Part shown: one piece after another, positions 1 to 9,867 of the stretch
How the letters are laid out: every line of letters begins with the position of its first letter
Position numbering within the stretch: the stretch's first letter is position 1
NCBI GenBank assembly: GCA_022592435.1
Contig: JABYQS010000845.1
Location: forward strand, 1 to 12,236
Direction: 5' to 3'
DNA from: Cerioporus squamosus
Lineage: Eukaryota > Basidiomycota > Agaricomycetes > Polyporales > Polyporaceae
DNA length: 12,236 nucleotides
The notes under the pieces: generated by a model
What the model saw: the letters and a program-made list of their open reading frames with translations, nothing else
Told to the model about the DNA's origin: nothing
Database searches by the model: none
Made by a program: the position numbers and the translations under genes

Positions 1-1256
1 TACTCCTTGCAGTATCCGCCATGCAAGAGGATGCCTTCTGGAGTAGGCAGGAATGAGAAACCGCTTCGTGGACTGGAAGAATTTAGCGTTAGTGCTGACA
101 GGCATGCGTGGGAAGTAGGCTTGGCGTACGATGGCTTGCGATCGTTGTCTCTGAACTCGATCTGCCTCCACTTATATTCCTGCGTATCGAAAATCCAGAG
201 GTCGTTGAGGTAATTCGCTAGCCATGCATGTCTTATCAGCGAGGTGTTCAGCACGAGCCGGAGATCCGTCGTTACTCACTCTTAATCCCTGGGTCGTAGA
301 ACCCGCCGAAGAGAACAACGTAGTGCTTCCACATTGCCATGCTACGGGATGTAGTTAGCTTACCCCTCCGAGTATGCGTAGCATCTTACAGAGTATCATA
401 CCGATGACCTGACCGCGCCGTTGGGCGGACCTTCGTCTCTATTCGCTCCCATGAGTGCGTCGATATGTCGAAGCACCAGAAATCGCGATAGTGGTGGAAC
501 GAGTTCTGGTAGAGAGACGAGAACTCTCCTCCTAAGGGAGGCACGTCAACGTCAAAGCAGTGACACGAGATAGTATGGCGGAGAATACGCACCGAAGAGA
601 TAGAGCTTCCCGCCACCAGCAGGGGTCGCGACAACGGCGTGGGCTGACCGCGGTCCAGGACACGTCGGTGAGACAAACTTCCGCCATTCATTCTGATCCG
701 ATTCACAAGCGGTAGCATGAGCAGTGATGGCGGGGTGAGAGTCCGAACGACTGCCTCACCTTCTCAGGGGAGTATCGATAGACATCACTGTAGAAGTGCT
801 GGTAGTCGCGATGAGGCCAGGGGGACCGAGTAGCATCACAAGTGGCTGCGACTCACCGCCTTCCCATCCTCGCTGAAGAACTCTCCGCCAATGCACCACA
901 AGTGGTTTCCATTGGGACATGGAGTGAGGGTTGCGTTCGCGCGTCGACTAGGCGGTCCCTCCACCAGCTCCTCCGTGACTTTGTGCGCTTCCTCCCATTC
1001 TCTTTGGATCTACTGACCGCGCGCATCTCAGAGCCTTGTCCACGTAGAGCCTCTATGCGAGCTGCGTGGTCGACGATGCAATAGGAGAACTTACCTTGTC
1101 AAGAATGCTCTCCAGATCCTGATCGTCGTCCTCGAACTCGTCCTTGGACTTGGCCACTTTCTTCTTCTCCTTCCGCTCGATCTTCTGTGCTGCTTTGGCT
1201 TTCTTAGCAGCCTTGGCCGTCGCCTGGGACGCGTCCTTGCCCTTCTTCTTGGCCAT
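1..1256 (-). CDS. Kelch-repeat protein of the KLHDC4/Kel3 type, 5' part, runs off the left edge
   Basis: Eight exons on the minus strand were joined by hand: 1095-1256, 857-1009, 760-798, 593-692, 402-531, 280-341, 130-217 and <1-72. All introns have GT/AG ends and consistent phase. About 268 residues are visible. The N-terminus (residues 1-54) is a lysine-rich, then acidic, charged segment beginning MAKKKGKD. Kelch blades follow, with glycine pairs at GGEFF (about 95-99), LFGGEF (about 150), LFGGFYD (about 205) and LLHGGY near the edge, together with the recurring PRSAH, ARSGHR and PRSGFSF turns and the DFWCFD and DLWIFD strands. The charged N-terminus plus EWEEAHK and GPPSRRANATLTPC match the KLHDC4/yeast Kel3 family as I know it. 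Kelch propellers are protein-binding scaffolds; the cellular role of this family is poorly defined, so I give none. The start is the ATG at 1254-1256. The missing 3' end is a window limit, not a truncation. Confidence 0.93.
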
Positions 1257-1788
1257 AGTGTACTTACGTGCAACCTGGGCTCGAGTGACTTAGTCGGACC
1301 TTGGACAGAGAAAAGCTCTAGATCTTGTATCAACGCAGTGCTGTCCTCTGACTCGTCTTTTTTGTCAATATTGAGACTCCGAGTTGGATAGTCACTAGTC
1401 AGGACGTGAAGCTTTGAAGGATCGAACTCAAGTGCTCTGCAGCAGATCTCCTGGTTAACATGATCTCGACGTCTGGCGCCTATCTAATCTCCCAGCCTCA
1501 GCGCTCAACGCTGGTTGCAGATGAGAGGGTGCGAGTCCACAACTCGCGACTTCAGTACACGAGAGTACATGCGGAACTAGTAGATAGTAGAGCCTCATCA
1601 CACGGGGTTCGCTCCAACCACATGAAATTTGCAGATTATTAGACAGAAGTTACAAGTACCATCAACTCCAACTAAACTACAAGACAATCGATCGAACCGC
1701 CTACAACCCGGACCAAGAGAGCGCCATGACCAACGCGGGCGTATGGTATGGGGAGGCTGGGGACGTGAGGGATGTATGGACCGTCCGC
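1257..1788. other. Intergenic: kelch 5' flank and hydrophobin 3' flank
   Basis: This stretch lies between the hydrophobin stop and the kelch start; both genes are on the minus strand. It must hold the kelch promoter and 5' leader and the hydrophobin 3' UTR. I see no convincing TATA box upstream of the kelch ATG, no coding sequence with recognisable motifs, and no repeat. Confidence 0.6.
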
Positions 1789-2231
1789 TCAGAGGATGAC
1801 GGGGACACAGCCAACGCTGATGAGGCCACCTAGAAATCGAGTCAGCGATCAGGATCAGGATTCGTCACGATACGCTTGGGGGCACGAACCGAAGCTGTTG
1901 TTCTCGCAGCAGACGGCGTTCGCGGAGCTACAACAGGTCGTCAGGGATCATCCTGAAGCCGCGGTGGATACAACACATACCAAGAGCTGCCGGCACCGAC
2001 GCCGATAACCGTGATGGGCGAGCAGGTGAGGCCGACTAGGACATCGACACCCTGGACGACGACGCCGAGGAGGCCCAACAGAGCGGAGGCCGCAGGGTCG
2101 CTGGCATCCTGGGTGCTCTGGCAGCACTGGATGGGACCAGTGCTGCAGCTGCCGCTGTCGCGAGCGACGGGGGTGGCGACCGCAAGGACAGAGAAGACCG
2201 CGGTGGTGTAGACAGCGAGCTTGGCGAACAT
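1789..2231 (-). CDS. Class I hydrophobin, complete, three exons
   Basis: Exons are 1981-2231, 1890-1927 and 1789-1829, giving 109 residues. Residues 1-18 or so are a hydrophobic signal peptide (MFAKLAVYTTAVFSVLAVA), so the product is secreted. All eight hydrophobin cysteines are present: C29-x6-C36C37-x32-C70-x13-C84-x5-C90C91-x12-C104. This spacing, with long loops and the ending GCVPVIL, fits class I. Class I hydrophobins assemble into rodlet films at the air interface and coat aerial hyphae, spores and fruiting bodies. Intron 1 splits the codon of the fifth cysteine (TG|C) and intron 2 splits the glycine after NNSF; both positions are typical of basidiomycete hydrophobin genes. The ATG at 2229-2231 gives the signal peptide directly, and a TATA box lies about 125 bp upstream. 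Nothing is broken. Confidence 0.97.
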
Positions 2232-2356
2232 CGTGGATGAGATGATGGTGTTTAAGGAGAGGAAGGTTTGGGGTGTGGTTTTGCGAGAGCACGAAGGAGG
2301 CTGAAAAGACAGTGGATAGCGGGATTCGCTGAGGAAAATGGGTGGAACGCAGAGGG

Positions 2357-2363
2357 TTTTATA
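2357..2363 (-). promoter_or_regulatory. TATA box of the hydrophobin gene
   Basis: On the minus strand this reads TATAAAA within CCTGTATAAAACCC, about 125 bp upstream of the hydrophobin ATG. A transcription start about 30 bp downstream would leave a 5' UTR of roughly 95 nt. A strong TATA box fits the high, stage-specific expression known for hydrophobins. The match is visible; its function is inferred. Confidence 0.7.
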
Positions 2364-3947
2364 CAGGTCCTGGAGGATGAGACGGACCAGACCGACCTCG
2401 GCCGCGGCGACCTCGTGTCCCTCCTACCCTGAAAAACTTAGCAAACAACGGAGAGAACAAGGTTCATCACGGTCCGCTCGTATTGGATGACTGTCTGGGG
2501 GCGTCCCCAGCGCATCAGCCGAGCACTCTCGCGGAGCGCACAAACCCGATGCGATGTCTGGCGCGACCACGGCTGCAGTCTAATGAATGTACTTTACGGC
2601 AGATATCTCCGCAAGCAACGTCAAGAAGCACTAGATTGGTTCCAAGGGAATTGACGAAAACTGACATTGAGCGGCCCTTCTATCACTGCGCGAATGGAAG
2701 CCCGCCCAAACCGCATGATGAACTCTTCGTATGTTCGCTGAAACCAGCTCGTAAGCAAAAGGATGAACGGAGCAAGGTAGAACCCGGCACTTACACCGAG
2801 GCACCCGAATACCGTTGAGCAACATGCAGAGAGAGCCTTCGTCTTGCATGGCGCGTGAGTACGAAGACTCAGACGTCGAGCCTGAGAGCCAGTCAAACGC
2901 GACCCTATATTTCGGCCGAGGAGGAGGCGTAGATTTCAGGTTTGTGTTGGCGGATGTATCCGCGCGCTGTGGACTTTCCGAAAAGCATGGTTCCACCAGT
3001 AGATTAGACCCGTTGCTTGCCCGTTGCTGAGACTTTTCGAAGCAGATGATCGCCGAGAGGATGGCGTTAGAGGAGAAGCCCGCGTTCAGTCAGCCCTCAG
3101 GCCTCGCCAGAGCCGGATCTGACCGTCCACGACACCGTGTCGCCTGTTATGACAGGGTCAGTTGGATTCGTCAATTATTCGTCACCGCTGTAGCCCGTTC
3201 TAATCCCTCAGTCCGCCGCGGCGGTAGGTGAGGTGAGGTGCGCGAACTGAGGTTTGCTGTACTGTTACATCTGGGACGGGGTGGATAGAAGGCTTCGGTT
3301 TTTAGTTGTCAACTGCCAACTGTCAGAACGTACTAGTACATGTCCGCATCCAATGCAATCATCAGAAGGTAGTTGGTTAAAGGGTGATTGACCAGGGTCC
3401 GGCCAACAGTATGTCTCGGTCGTAAGTGAGGCATGGGCGGGAATTGGGCGGGTCCATCGCGAGCGCAGCGAGCTCCCTATGGATCCGGCGGTCCAGTCCG
3501 GCAATGGTGACGAGTGGAGGCTTTGTCAAGTCAAGAAACAGTGCCAAGTCAAGGCTGGGTTAGCCGAAGGACCATCGCGTACCAGGAGAAGTACGAGAGG
3601 CAGGTCATGGTGGTAGTAGCGGTTCGAAGTTGGCCGAGCGCGCGCCTGCGAGCGCGCCCTCTGGAGTCTGCGTGTTCGCCGACGACGACCACGACGTCGA
3701 TCTCCACTCTCGAGGCTTGCTTGACTGGGGACCTCTTGGACCTCTCAGATCCTCGGGCTGTTCGCTAGTTTTCCCCATACGGCCTCTTTTTGCTCGCAGT
3801 TCGCCTGCTCATGCTTTGTGGCACGTCTTCTGCCTAAATAAACAACGCTTTGTCTGGAAAGTCGCCAACAGGCAGCGGACATAAGCTCGTACGATCGCGA
3901 GGACTCAAGGAGTATCTGCGGACTACCTCAATAATACGCTCACTGAC
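2364..3947. other. Gene-poor stretch of about 1.6 kb
   Basis: I see no supportable gene here. Open frames of up to about 120 codons exist on both strands (for example plus 2483-2818, minus 2631-2996 and minus 2621-2896), but they overlap each other and carry no motif I recognise. The minus-strand frame at 2621-2896 has one hydrophobic run (AGFYLAPFILLLTSW) that could be a membrane helix. Small direct repeats occur near 3229 (GGTGAGGTGAGGTG), and a GC-rich patch lies at about 3638-3660. The right end holds the RCE1 5' flank. It could be promoter space, an unrecognised lineage-specific gene, or an old mobile-element relic. Confidence 0.5.
3835..3842 (+). promoter_or_regulatory. Possible AT-rich core promoter element for the RCE1-type gene
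   Basis: TAAATAAA lies about 105 bp upstream of the ATG at 3948, an isolated AT-rich island in GC-rich sequence. The position suits a TATA-like element. The match is weak and could be chance. Confidence 0.3.
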
Positions 3948-5557
3948 ATGCCACTCGTCTTTGCCAACCCGCCGATATCGCTCTCGACAGCTCACCTGTT
4001 TGCTGCCTTCTTCACCTTTTCCTACGTGGGCTCTCTCTACCTCTCGAGGAGCGCACGACTGTCATTCTCGAAGGGCGCGTCTCATACTGTCCGTGATGGA
4101 CAAGAGAGGGAGAGAAACAGCGACGAACGGTGGAGGAACGACCCCGATGTCATTCGCGCGAGGCTGTTCGCGGCAAGTGCGAGCACGCTGTTCAGCGTGT
4201 ATGCGGTGTATTGGTTGGTCCAGCGTACCACTCCGGAGTATGAGGTATGTATCCCCGTGCATGATGGATGAAGTCGTTTGTACGCTACGAGCATGATCTA
4301 TTCGCGCTGCCTCGCATCGGGGTCACGACGAGAATTGCGGAAGAGGAAGTCCCCAGACGGCGCGACGTGCACTTGTACTGTTTGCCCTTCCCACCTCCCG
4401 TCCCCGCTCATGGGGATGTACCGCAGCCTTCGGCTCCCTCAGCAAGGTCTCCCTCGTATGAGAATTAGAGGGTGCCTCGCCGAATGAAGAGCACACAGAG
4501 AGATGCGTCTTCGAATGAGTTGCAGTCGTGGCATACCGCCGTCCCTCTCGTCAACGCGAATCCAGGGTCATAATCAGCTCACATATTCGCTTTAGAGCAT
4601 TGTGAACCCGTGGACGGCTGTCCAGTCGTCGTTGGCGCGCCTCGGAGTCACCCTAGACTTCGCCAGGAACAACCCCTTCTACATCGTCCTCCCTTGCCTT
4701 GTCGCCCCTGTGCTATATCTAGGTCCGCTCTATGCAGACTACGTATCTGAGGCACTGCCCTTTCAACGGCATTGGAGCTTCCGCTCCAGTGTACTTCCCA
4801 TGTTCTCAACGTGGGTTGGCCGCAGGAACTACATCGTCGTACGTGGTATCTGTCATCGCCCGTTGACCTCATCCCTGACGATGCACGTCTGGGACGCCAG
4901 GGCCCGATCACAGAGGAGATAGTTTTCCGCGCATGCATGCTATCTGTCTATCATATGGCTGGAGCATCGCGGAAGAAGATGATCTTCCTCTCCCCGCTTT
5001 GGTTTGGTATCGGTAAGACTGCCGGGTGCAATGAAACTTAAATACTCTAACTCGCCGCACCCCAGCTCATCTACACCACGCATGGGACACGTATAACCGG
5101 TATGGACGCACTGGCTCCGCCTTGCGTATCGCAGCGATGCAGACTGGTAAGTGCACACTCCCCACATAGCCGCGTCTGGACCAGCAGCTGAAGTCTCGAT
5201 AGTGTTCCAGCTTGCCTACACGAGCCTCTTCGGCTTCCACTGCGCGTTCCTCTTCCTCCGGACAGGCTCGCTCGTTCCCCCGATCGTCTCGCACATCTTC
5301 TGCAATGTCATGGGCTTCCCACAGTACGGCCTGCACGTCAGGATGTTCCCGAAACGCCGCCTCGGTAGGTCTCCCCGATATCTCATACATCCCATCTCCG
5401 CTGACGGCGATCTATCCATCGCTCACAACGACATGCCACAGCGATCCAGCTCGCGTACCTGCTCGGGATCGCAGGCTACGTCTATACCATGCAGTGGTGG
5501 ACACAAGCGGACGACAGCCTCTTCTGGCCCGCTCCAGGGCAGCCTGCACGATATTGA
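3948..5557 (+). CDS. rce1: CAAX prenyl endopeptidase, RCE1 type (CPBP/ABI glutamic protease family), complete
   Basis: Six exons: 3948-4244, 4596-4838, 4901-5012, 5066-5146, 5203-5364 and 5442-5557. They join in frame to a 336-residue protein, about the usual RCE1 length. RCE1 sits in the ER membrane and removes the last three residues (-aaX) of farnesylated or geranylgeranylated proteins such as Ras and Rho, between prenylation and carboxymethylation. The catalytic set is visible: the glutamate pair in [10 protein letters not shown] (start of exon 3), the histidine in [12 protein letters not shown] (start of exon 4), and His/Asn in SHIFCNVMG (exon 5). Hydrophobic segments surround these motifs: [20 protein letters not shown] near the N-terminus, [37 protein letters not shown], and a C-terminal [17 protein letters not shown]. 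The start ATG precedes [12 protein letters not shown] and gives the expected first membrane helix. Introns are 53-77 nt except intron 1, which is 351 nt. No frame breaks are seen. Confidence 0.95.
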
Positions 5558-6226
5558 TGCCCGAGATGGGAACTGTGTCTTCCACTCTTGTGCATTGGAT
5601 TGCCGGACGCTCGATCTCGACTTCAGAACGGAGTTCCGGGTCGGCCTGGCGGGTATACACAAGCGTCGTCATGATCATGTGTATAGACCATGGACCGACT
5701 CCCGAGCCCAATACACACACACTGCCATCCAGATTCCAGTTGCCCCCCGCGAGTCCATCTCGCGCGTCCGCGCATCGCAAAACCCAAGTACCCCAGAAGC
5801 CCGTTCTCGACGATCGCGCAGAGCCACAAGTCCTCACGAGCAGCGATCAGGCTTAGGTCTTATCGACATGAGGCTTTCGCATGTCGCGCAGCTCAGCGCA
5901 TCGCCGTGGTGGCATACGCGTCTCTTGCCAAACCCGTCTATATCTGCCGCAGGTGGCAGGACAAAGCGGCGTTTGTGCCCGGGCGTCTAGGAACGTCCCG
6001 TGTTCCTGGTCGCCTGGCCTCGCTCATATAAACCTGCAGCATCTCATCTTCCCCGCGCGCCCGGCTGTCTCCCCTTCGTGGTGTGCTACGTCTCTCTGTG
6101 CTCGTGCGATCACCACCTCGAGCCGTCACCTGCACCTGCACGTCCGCGCCGCAACCACCACGGAACCACGAGCTCGAGTGGCACAGCACGCTTTGACAGC
6201 CAGCTCTTTGATCTGCGGCTTTGACA
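5558..6226. other. Intergenic between the RCE1-type gene and the next plus-strand gene
   Basis: It contains the RCE1 3' UTR and the promoter and leader of the gene starting at 6227. Overlapping open frames are present on both strands (longest minus 5412-5837), but I recognise no domain, signal peptide or splice-consistent gene model. The last 200 bp hold a TATA box. Confidence 0.5.
6027..6032 (+). promoter_or_regulatory. TATA box candidate for the gene at 6227
   Basis: TATAAA within CTCATATAAACCTGC, about 195 bp upstream of the ATG. A start site about 30 bp downstream would leave a 5' UTR near 165 nt. The motif is a perfect match in GC-rich flanks; use is inferred. Confidence 0.5.
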
Positions 6227-7380
6227 ATGGCGTCCTTACCGAGGTGGTTTGACAAAGCGAAGGCCACCGGTGCAAGGCTTATAAGCTGCGACGCCGAGGA
6301 CGCGAGCCGACCTCAGCGGCGACGCAAGCGCGACTCCGACTACGCCGACATCCCGCCCTTTCTTCTCCCCCTTTCCATCCGAGTCCGGCTCGACAAAGAC
6401 AAAGGCAAAGACGGCCGGAAAGCCCGCTCCCGCATTGCCCCGTATCACAAAGACAGAGACATCGCTCACGTACGTCTCCCCTTCACCTCGTCACCACCAC
6501 CGCCGCGCCGTTCTTTGTCTCACAGGCTGACCACCGCACGCAGCAGAAACGGCGGACGAAGCTCAAGATGCCCACGGTCCTCAAACGCCTCACGGGCCCG
6601 CCGACGTGCCCGATCGTCGTCGCGCAGTACAAGGACGAGTTCCGCGGTGTCGGGCACGAGGCGGACCTCCACTGGGCCCTCGTCGTCATCACCGACCGCG
6701 CGACGCTCAGCGGGCCGTCCTTCCAGGCGTACGCCCAGAAACGCCGCCTTCGCCGCCCCCGGGCGCGTTCCCATCCTCAGGCCCAGCAGCGTCATCATTT
6801 ATCGGGCTCGGACGAAGGCTCGGACCGAGCGATGCTCGCACACGCGAATGGCGGCGGCGCTGCCTGGTTTGGCAGCGGGACGAACGCGATCCGGTCCGAG
6901 AGTGCTGCGAACCTCCACTCCGCGAAGGGGAAGGGGAAGGAGAACGGAGGCCCAGACGCGAGCGAAGACACCGATGCTCGGGAGTACGAGTACGAGACGC
7001 AGTGGTACACACGGCATGCGCCGGCGTCGCTCTTCGACGTCTCTGCGACAGTGCGCTCGCTGTGCCTCGGTGGCGTGCAGGTCGGCTCGGTGCGCGCAGC
7101 GGACGTAGGGAAGCTGGTGGAGTACCTCGCGAGCCACCCACCCGTTCCCAGCCACAGGGGGTGGTGCTCGCGGGATTACGTGCTGGAGCTGCTGGAACTG
7201 CTGCGGCCGTTCAAGATGCTCCGTCCGGATCTGCAGGGAATCCATCTCCGAGCGGCGGCGGGAGAGCGCAGGGAGGTAGGCGTGGATGACTTGTTGCCGG
7301 ATCTGAAGGAGGTCGGGAGGGCCACGCAGGAGAGCATCTTCCAGGAGGAGTTCAGACCATGCGTGAAGTATGCATCGTGA
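6227..7380 (+). CDS. Unassigned fungal protein with a His...Cys pair, possible permuted papain-like (NlpC/P60-type) fold
   Basis: Two exons, 6227-6469 and 6526-7380, joined by a 56-nt GTACGT...CACAG intron in phase 0, give 365 residues. I do not recognise a named family with certainty. Residues 1-95 are basic (RPQRRRKRD, KDKGKDGRKARSR). A conserved-looking core then begins at CPIVVAQYKDEF, with DLHWALVVITD (His130) and SGPSFQAY. About 90 polar, low-complexity residues follow (about 150-240, including GKGKENGG). The core resumes at SLCLGGVQVGSV and GWCSRDYVLELLELL (Cys295). A histidine in an HWAL strand followed by a cysteine before an amphipathic helix resembles fungal DUF-type proteins and circularly permuted NlpC/P60/LRAT-like folds; this is pattern inference only. 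The start ATG (ACAATGG) is the first in frame. The low-complexity insert might be an unrecognised intron, since it is open in frame but unlike the rest. There is no signal peptide. Confidence 0.8.
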
Positions 7381-7685
7381 GGTGCCGGGTTGTGTGTAGG
7401 TTCTGAGTGTAATCTACGACGTGGAGGTTGTAGTAGGTTGGCTGTACGAGTATTGTATCATACTCCGGTGGGATATCATGCCTGTCCTCGTTCCTAGATC
7501 GTGTGCAGGATCGAGGCTTTCTCGAGCCCGTAATAAACATTGAGAAGGTAATAACGATACAGCAGAGCAATCAACTTGCAAGTGGCATACTAGAGCAACA
7601 TACTAGACGAACAAACACAATGCCGTGTACCATTAGAGTACTAGGGTCTGCTAGTGTCGCAGAGCCAACAAGTGATGGACTGGGT
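7381..7685. other. Convergent 3' ends with an AATAAA signal
   Basis: The plus-strand gene ending at 7380 and the minus-strand NTPase relic ending at 7686 converge here. AATAAA at 7532-7537 is a candidate polyadenylation signal about 150 nt past the plus-strand stop. No coding sequence is seen. Confidence 0.5.
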
Positions 7686-9426
7686 TTACCGCGACGGAAG
7701 GACACATCCCCAAACATTTACTGGGATCTTCGCCCGTCCGAGAGTGAAGCCCTCCAGCTCGCCCACGTACCTGTCCACGCGCTCACGGGCCAGCCGCGCA
7801 GAATCTGTGACGAAGACGATGTTCCAAGTACGCTCGTCCCGAACCCGGCGGTCCAAGTTCGCCCAGATCTTGCGAAGCCCATCCGCAGGGCTGCCGTGTT
7901 CAAGTTCATCCGCTGTCGTGGCTCGTACCGCATAGACATTCGCGCTATTGGCAAGGACGCCATCGATGCCCGGGTAGTCGGCCACCGACGGGAGCCAGTA
8001 GGAAGTGGTATACGCTCTGCATCGTGCAAGGGCACCGGCTGTGCCGACAAGCAGCAGTTGCGAGGGCTGCATGGCCGACGAATCGCGTCCGTGCAAAATG
8101 ATGAGGGGCTGAGAGTCTCTGCATAAGTAAGCGTGCATGCGCTTCTCTAAGTGCCAAGCTGAAGCTGGCCTCGTCAGAGCGTGTGAAGACAGAGCCTGGA
8201 AAAGCTCGAAAGCTTTCTCATTTGCACACGATCGGCGGTGGCGGTTGAAGATCTCGGTGAGGTAGGGGGTAGGGATGTGCGGGATGGAACCACCGGATCC
8301 AACAATCAGGGAAGTACGTGGGTCCCGCGGACGACACGGTAACATGAAGAGAACGGTGGACCCTACACCGTGCGGTGCCCGCTGTATAACGGGATACTTG
8401 CATGCGATGGGATTCGCGCAGATATTCGCCGCTGCGGCATGGGCTGCCATGGCATATTCTTCCTCAGCTTGGGCGTGTCCTTCGGGGTATTGACTGAGGA
8501 GGTGGATGATCGTTCGAGTGCAAGGACCCCACTTGCTAATGAAACGATACGCCTGAGTCGTATCAAGCCCCAGCTCCTTCCTACGCGCGCACTATGCACA
8601 ATGAATAAGCATACACCGCCGGAAAGATACTGAATCCAAGCACATACACGGTAGCCCCTATCTCGAGCGGGTGCGGTAAGTCTGAGACGACGATCCTTCC
8701 ATAGTTGTATTTGATCCACTCTTTCCATCTGTCAGGTCTCGGCGACGAGGCTTGAATGAGGCGTGCAGCTGCTCCCTGGAAGGCCAGACACGGCTCGGCG
8801 ATGTTGTTGTCCGAAACCCGCGAGAGCCCAGTAGTCTTCCGCCATTGTTACATCTTCCTGCCCATCCTTGATTGTCGCGCCCTCGTCGTTGAACATGACG
8901 TATTCGTCGCGCTACAGCTGGATTGCTGTAGGAAGTCTCCGCTCGAGACGATAGAGTAACAGGTACAGGAGGAAGACGGTCTTGCCTGCGCCCACACTGG
9001 CATCAGCATGACCAGCGACTCCCAGAAACAGGTCTACGAACCGATGCCTGGATGACCCGTGACTACCATGGCGTTGATTTTCCGCAAATAGCCCGTCTCC
9101 ATCGTCTCCCGGAGCCAGACGTACTCAGACCGGATTACGAGGGCGTCCTGAACTGAACGAGCATTTCCGCCGCGCGCCTCTACGACCGCCTCCATTTCGT
9201 GTAGACAAGTATATTGCCACTCAGTTGAGGTAGTGCTGTGGCCGCCATCGGGACCGATGCCATCGTCGTCCTCTTCGGTCTCGATTGACATCCGAGGCAC
9301 GTCCTCGTCGGGGGAGATGTCTGCGATGGAGATCTTGCCTGAGGACTGATGGGGCCACGGCTTGCCCCATGCTTTCTTCCAGAGATCAATGGCGAGTGAA
9401 GCTCTCAAGGGCGAAGGATAAGCCAT
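7686..9426 (-). pseudogene. Degraded P-loop NTPase of the Crinkler/RHS-like expanded basidiomycete family
   Basis: Model on the minus strand: exon 1 9042-9426, exon 2 8650-8985, exon 3 7686-8591, conceptually about 541 codons. Exon 1 begins MAYPSPLRAS, contains SEYVWLRE, and ends inside the Walker A motif GHPGIGKT, whose codon 129 is split by the first intron. Exon 2 continues KTVFLLYLLLYRLERRLPTA, later EPCLAFQGA and RLIQASSPRPDRWKEWIKY, the P-loop and SSP-RW-EW signature I associate with Crinkler/RHS-like NTPases abundant in wood-decay fungi. Exon 3 carries FISKWGPCTRTI and the closing FTLGRAKIPVNVWGCVLP. Two breaks are visible. A TAG at 8912-8914 stops the frame at codon 153, and one surplus base around 8815-8822 is needed to pass from DYWALA to SDNNIAEPC. 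Exon 3 alone is open for 301 residues. Family function is unclear (NTPase domain of effector-like or conflict proteins). Assembly error is possible, though two independent breaks favour decay. Confidence 0.8.
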
Positions 9427-9867
9427 GGTGAGTGGCAGTAAGAACGATGTCGAGTCTGAGTACTTATGAGACCCAGGGCAAAGTCGGACTTAGGCGCCTA
9501 GGCTCCGAGCAAGCCATGCTCCGGCGCTTGCTTCGCAGCACAGGTTTGGAACTGTTCAGAAGCACAAGTTCAGCAGCTTTGTGGCGGACGACAGAGCTTA
9601 GCTTTACACCTACCATCTCCACGACAGCTTTTGAACAGGGAAACGGTGACGCCTTTCCGGTGGCACTGGCGAATTCGAGGTGCGCTGCGAAGCGAGCACC
9701 GGGGCAAGGGGCTTGCTTCGAACAACCTAGTACTAGTGTTATATATTGGCTGGCTCATGTGTGCTCAACAGCATTCTTCTCAACGCTCTAGCTTCCACCG
9801 TTCCACCCGGAACCGTACCCGCTGACGTTCAGATACTGCCTAAGCGTGTTTAGCAGGGTAAGCAGGG
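9427..9867. other. Intergenic between the NTPase relic and the left MYND gene
   Basis: It would hold the former NTPase promoter and the MYND 3' UTR; both genes are on the minus strand. A CCAAT/TATATA cluster lies at 9740-9749. A short imperfect inverted repeat (CTTCGCAGC near 9531, GCTGCGAAG near 9685) was seen. No gene is supportable. Confidence 0.45.
9740..9749 (-). promoter_or_regulatory. Possible CCAAT/TATA element upstream of the NTPase relic
   Basis: On the minus strand this reads CCAATATATA, about 315 bp upstream of the NTPase ATG. The distance is long for a direct TATA box unless the leader is long or spliced. Weak evidence. Confidence 0.25.

Noticed and set aside
1515..1560. tRNA-like B-box (GGGTGCGAGTCCAC)
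   Set aside because: Flanking bases do not form a T-arm or acceptor stem, and no A box lies at the right distance.
2483..2818. 111-codon plus-strand open frame
   Set aside because: It has no recognisable motif, overlaps minus-strand frames of similar length and has no splice or promoter support.
3638..3660. GC-rich near-palindrome (GCGCGCGCCTGCGAGCGCGC)
   Set aside because: Low-complexity GC sequence; no terminator or structured-RNA context supports a function in a eukaryotic intergenic region.
5412..5837. 141-codon minus-strand open frame downstream of the RCE1-type gene, overlapping a partly hydrophobic frame at 5623-5829
   Set aside because: It overlaps the last RCE1 exon on the opposite strand, and no domain or coherent exon chain could be built.
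6606..7289. 227-codon plus-strand frame inside the unassigned gene
   Set aside because: It is an Arg/Gly/Pro-rich shadow frame caused by GC-rich codons; the real frame has the ordered core motifs.
9526..9700. Short inverted repeat around CTTCGCAGC/GCTGCGAAG, considered as a transposon terminus
   Set aside because: Only about 9-10 bases match, with no target-site duplication or transposase between them.
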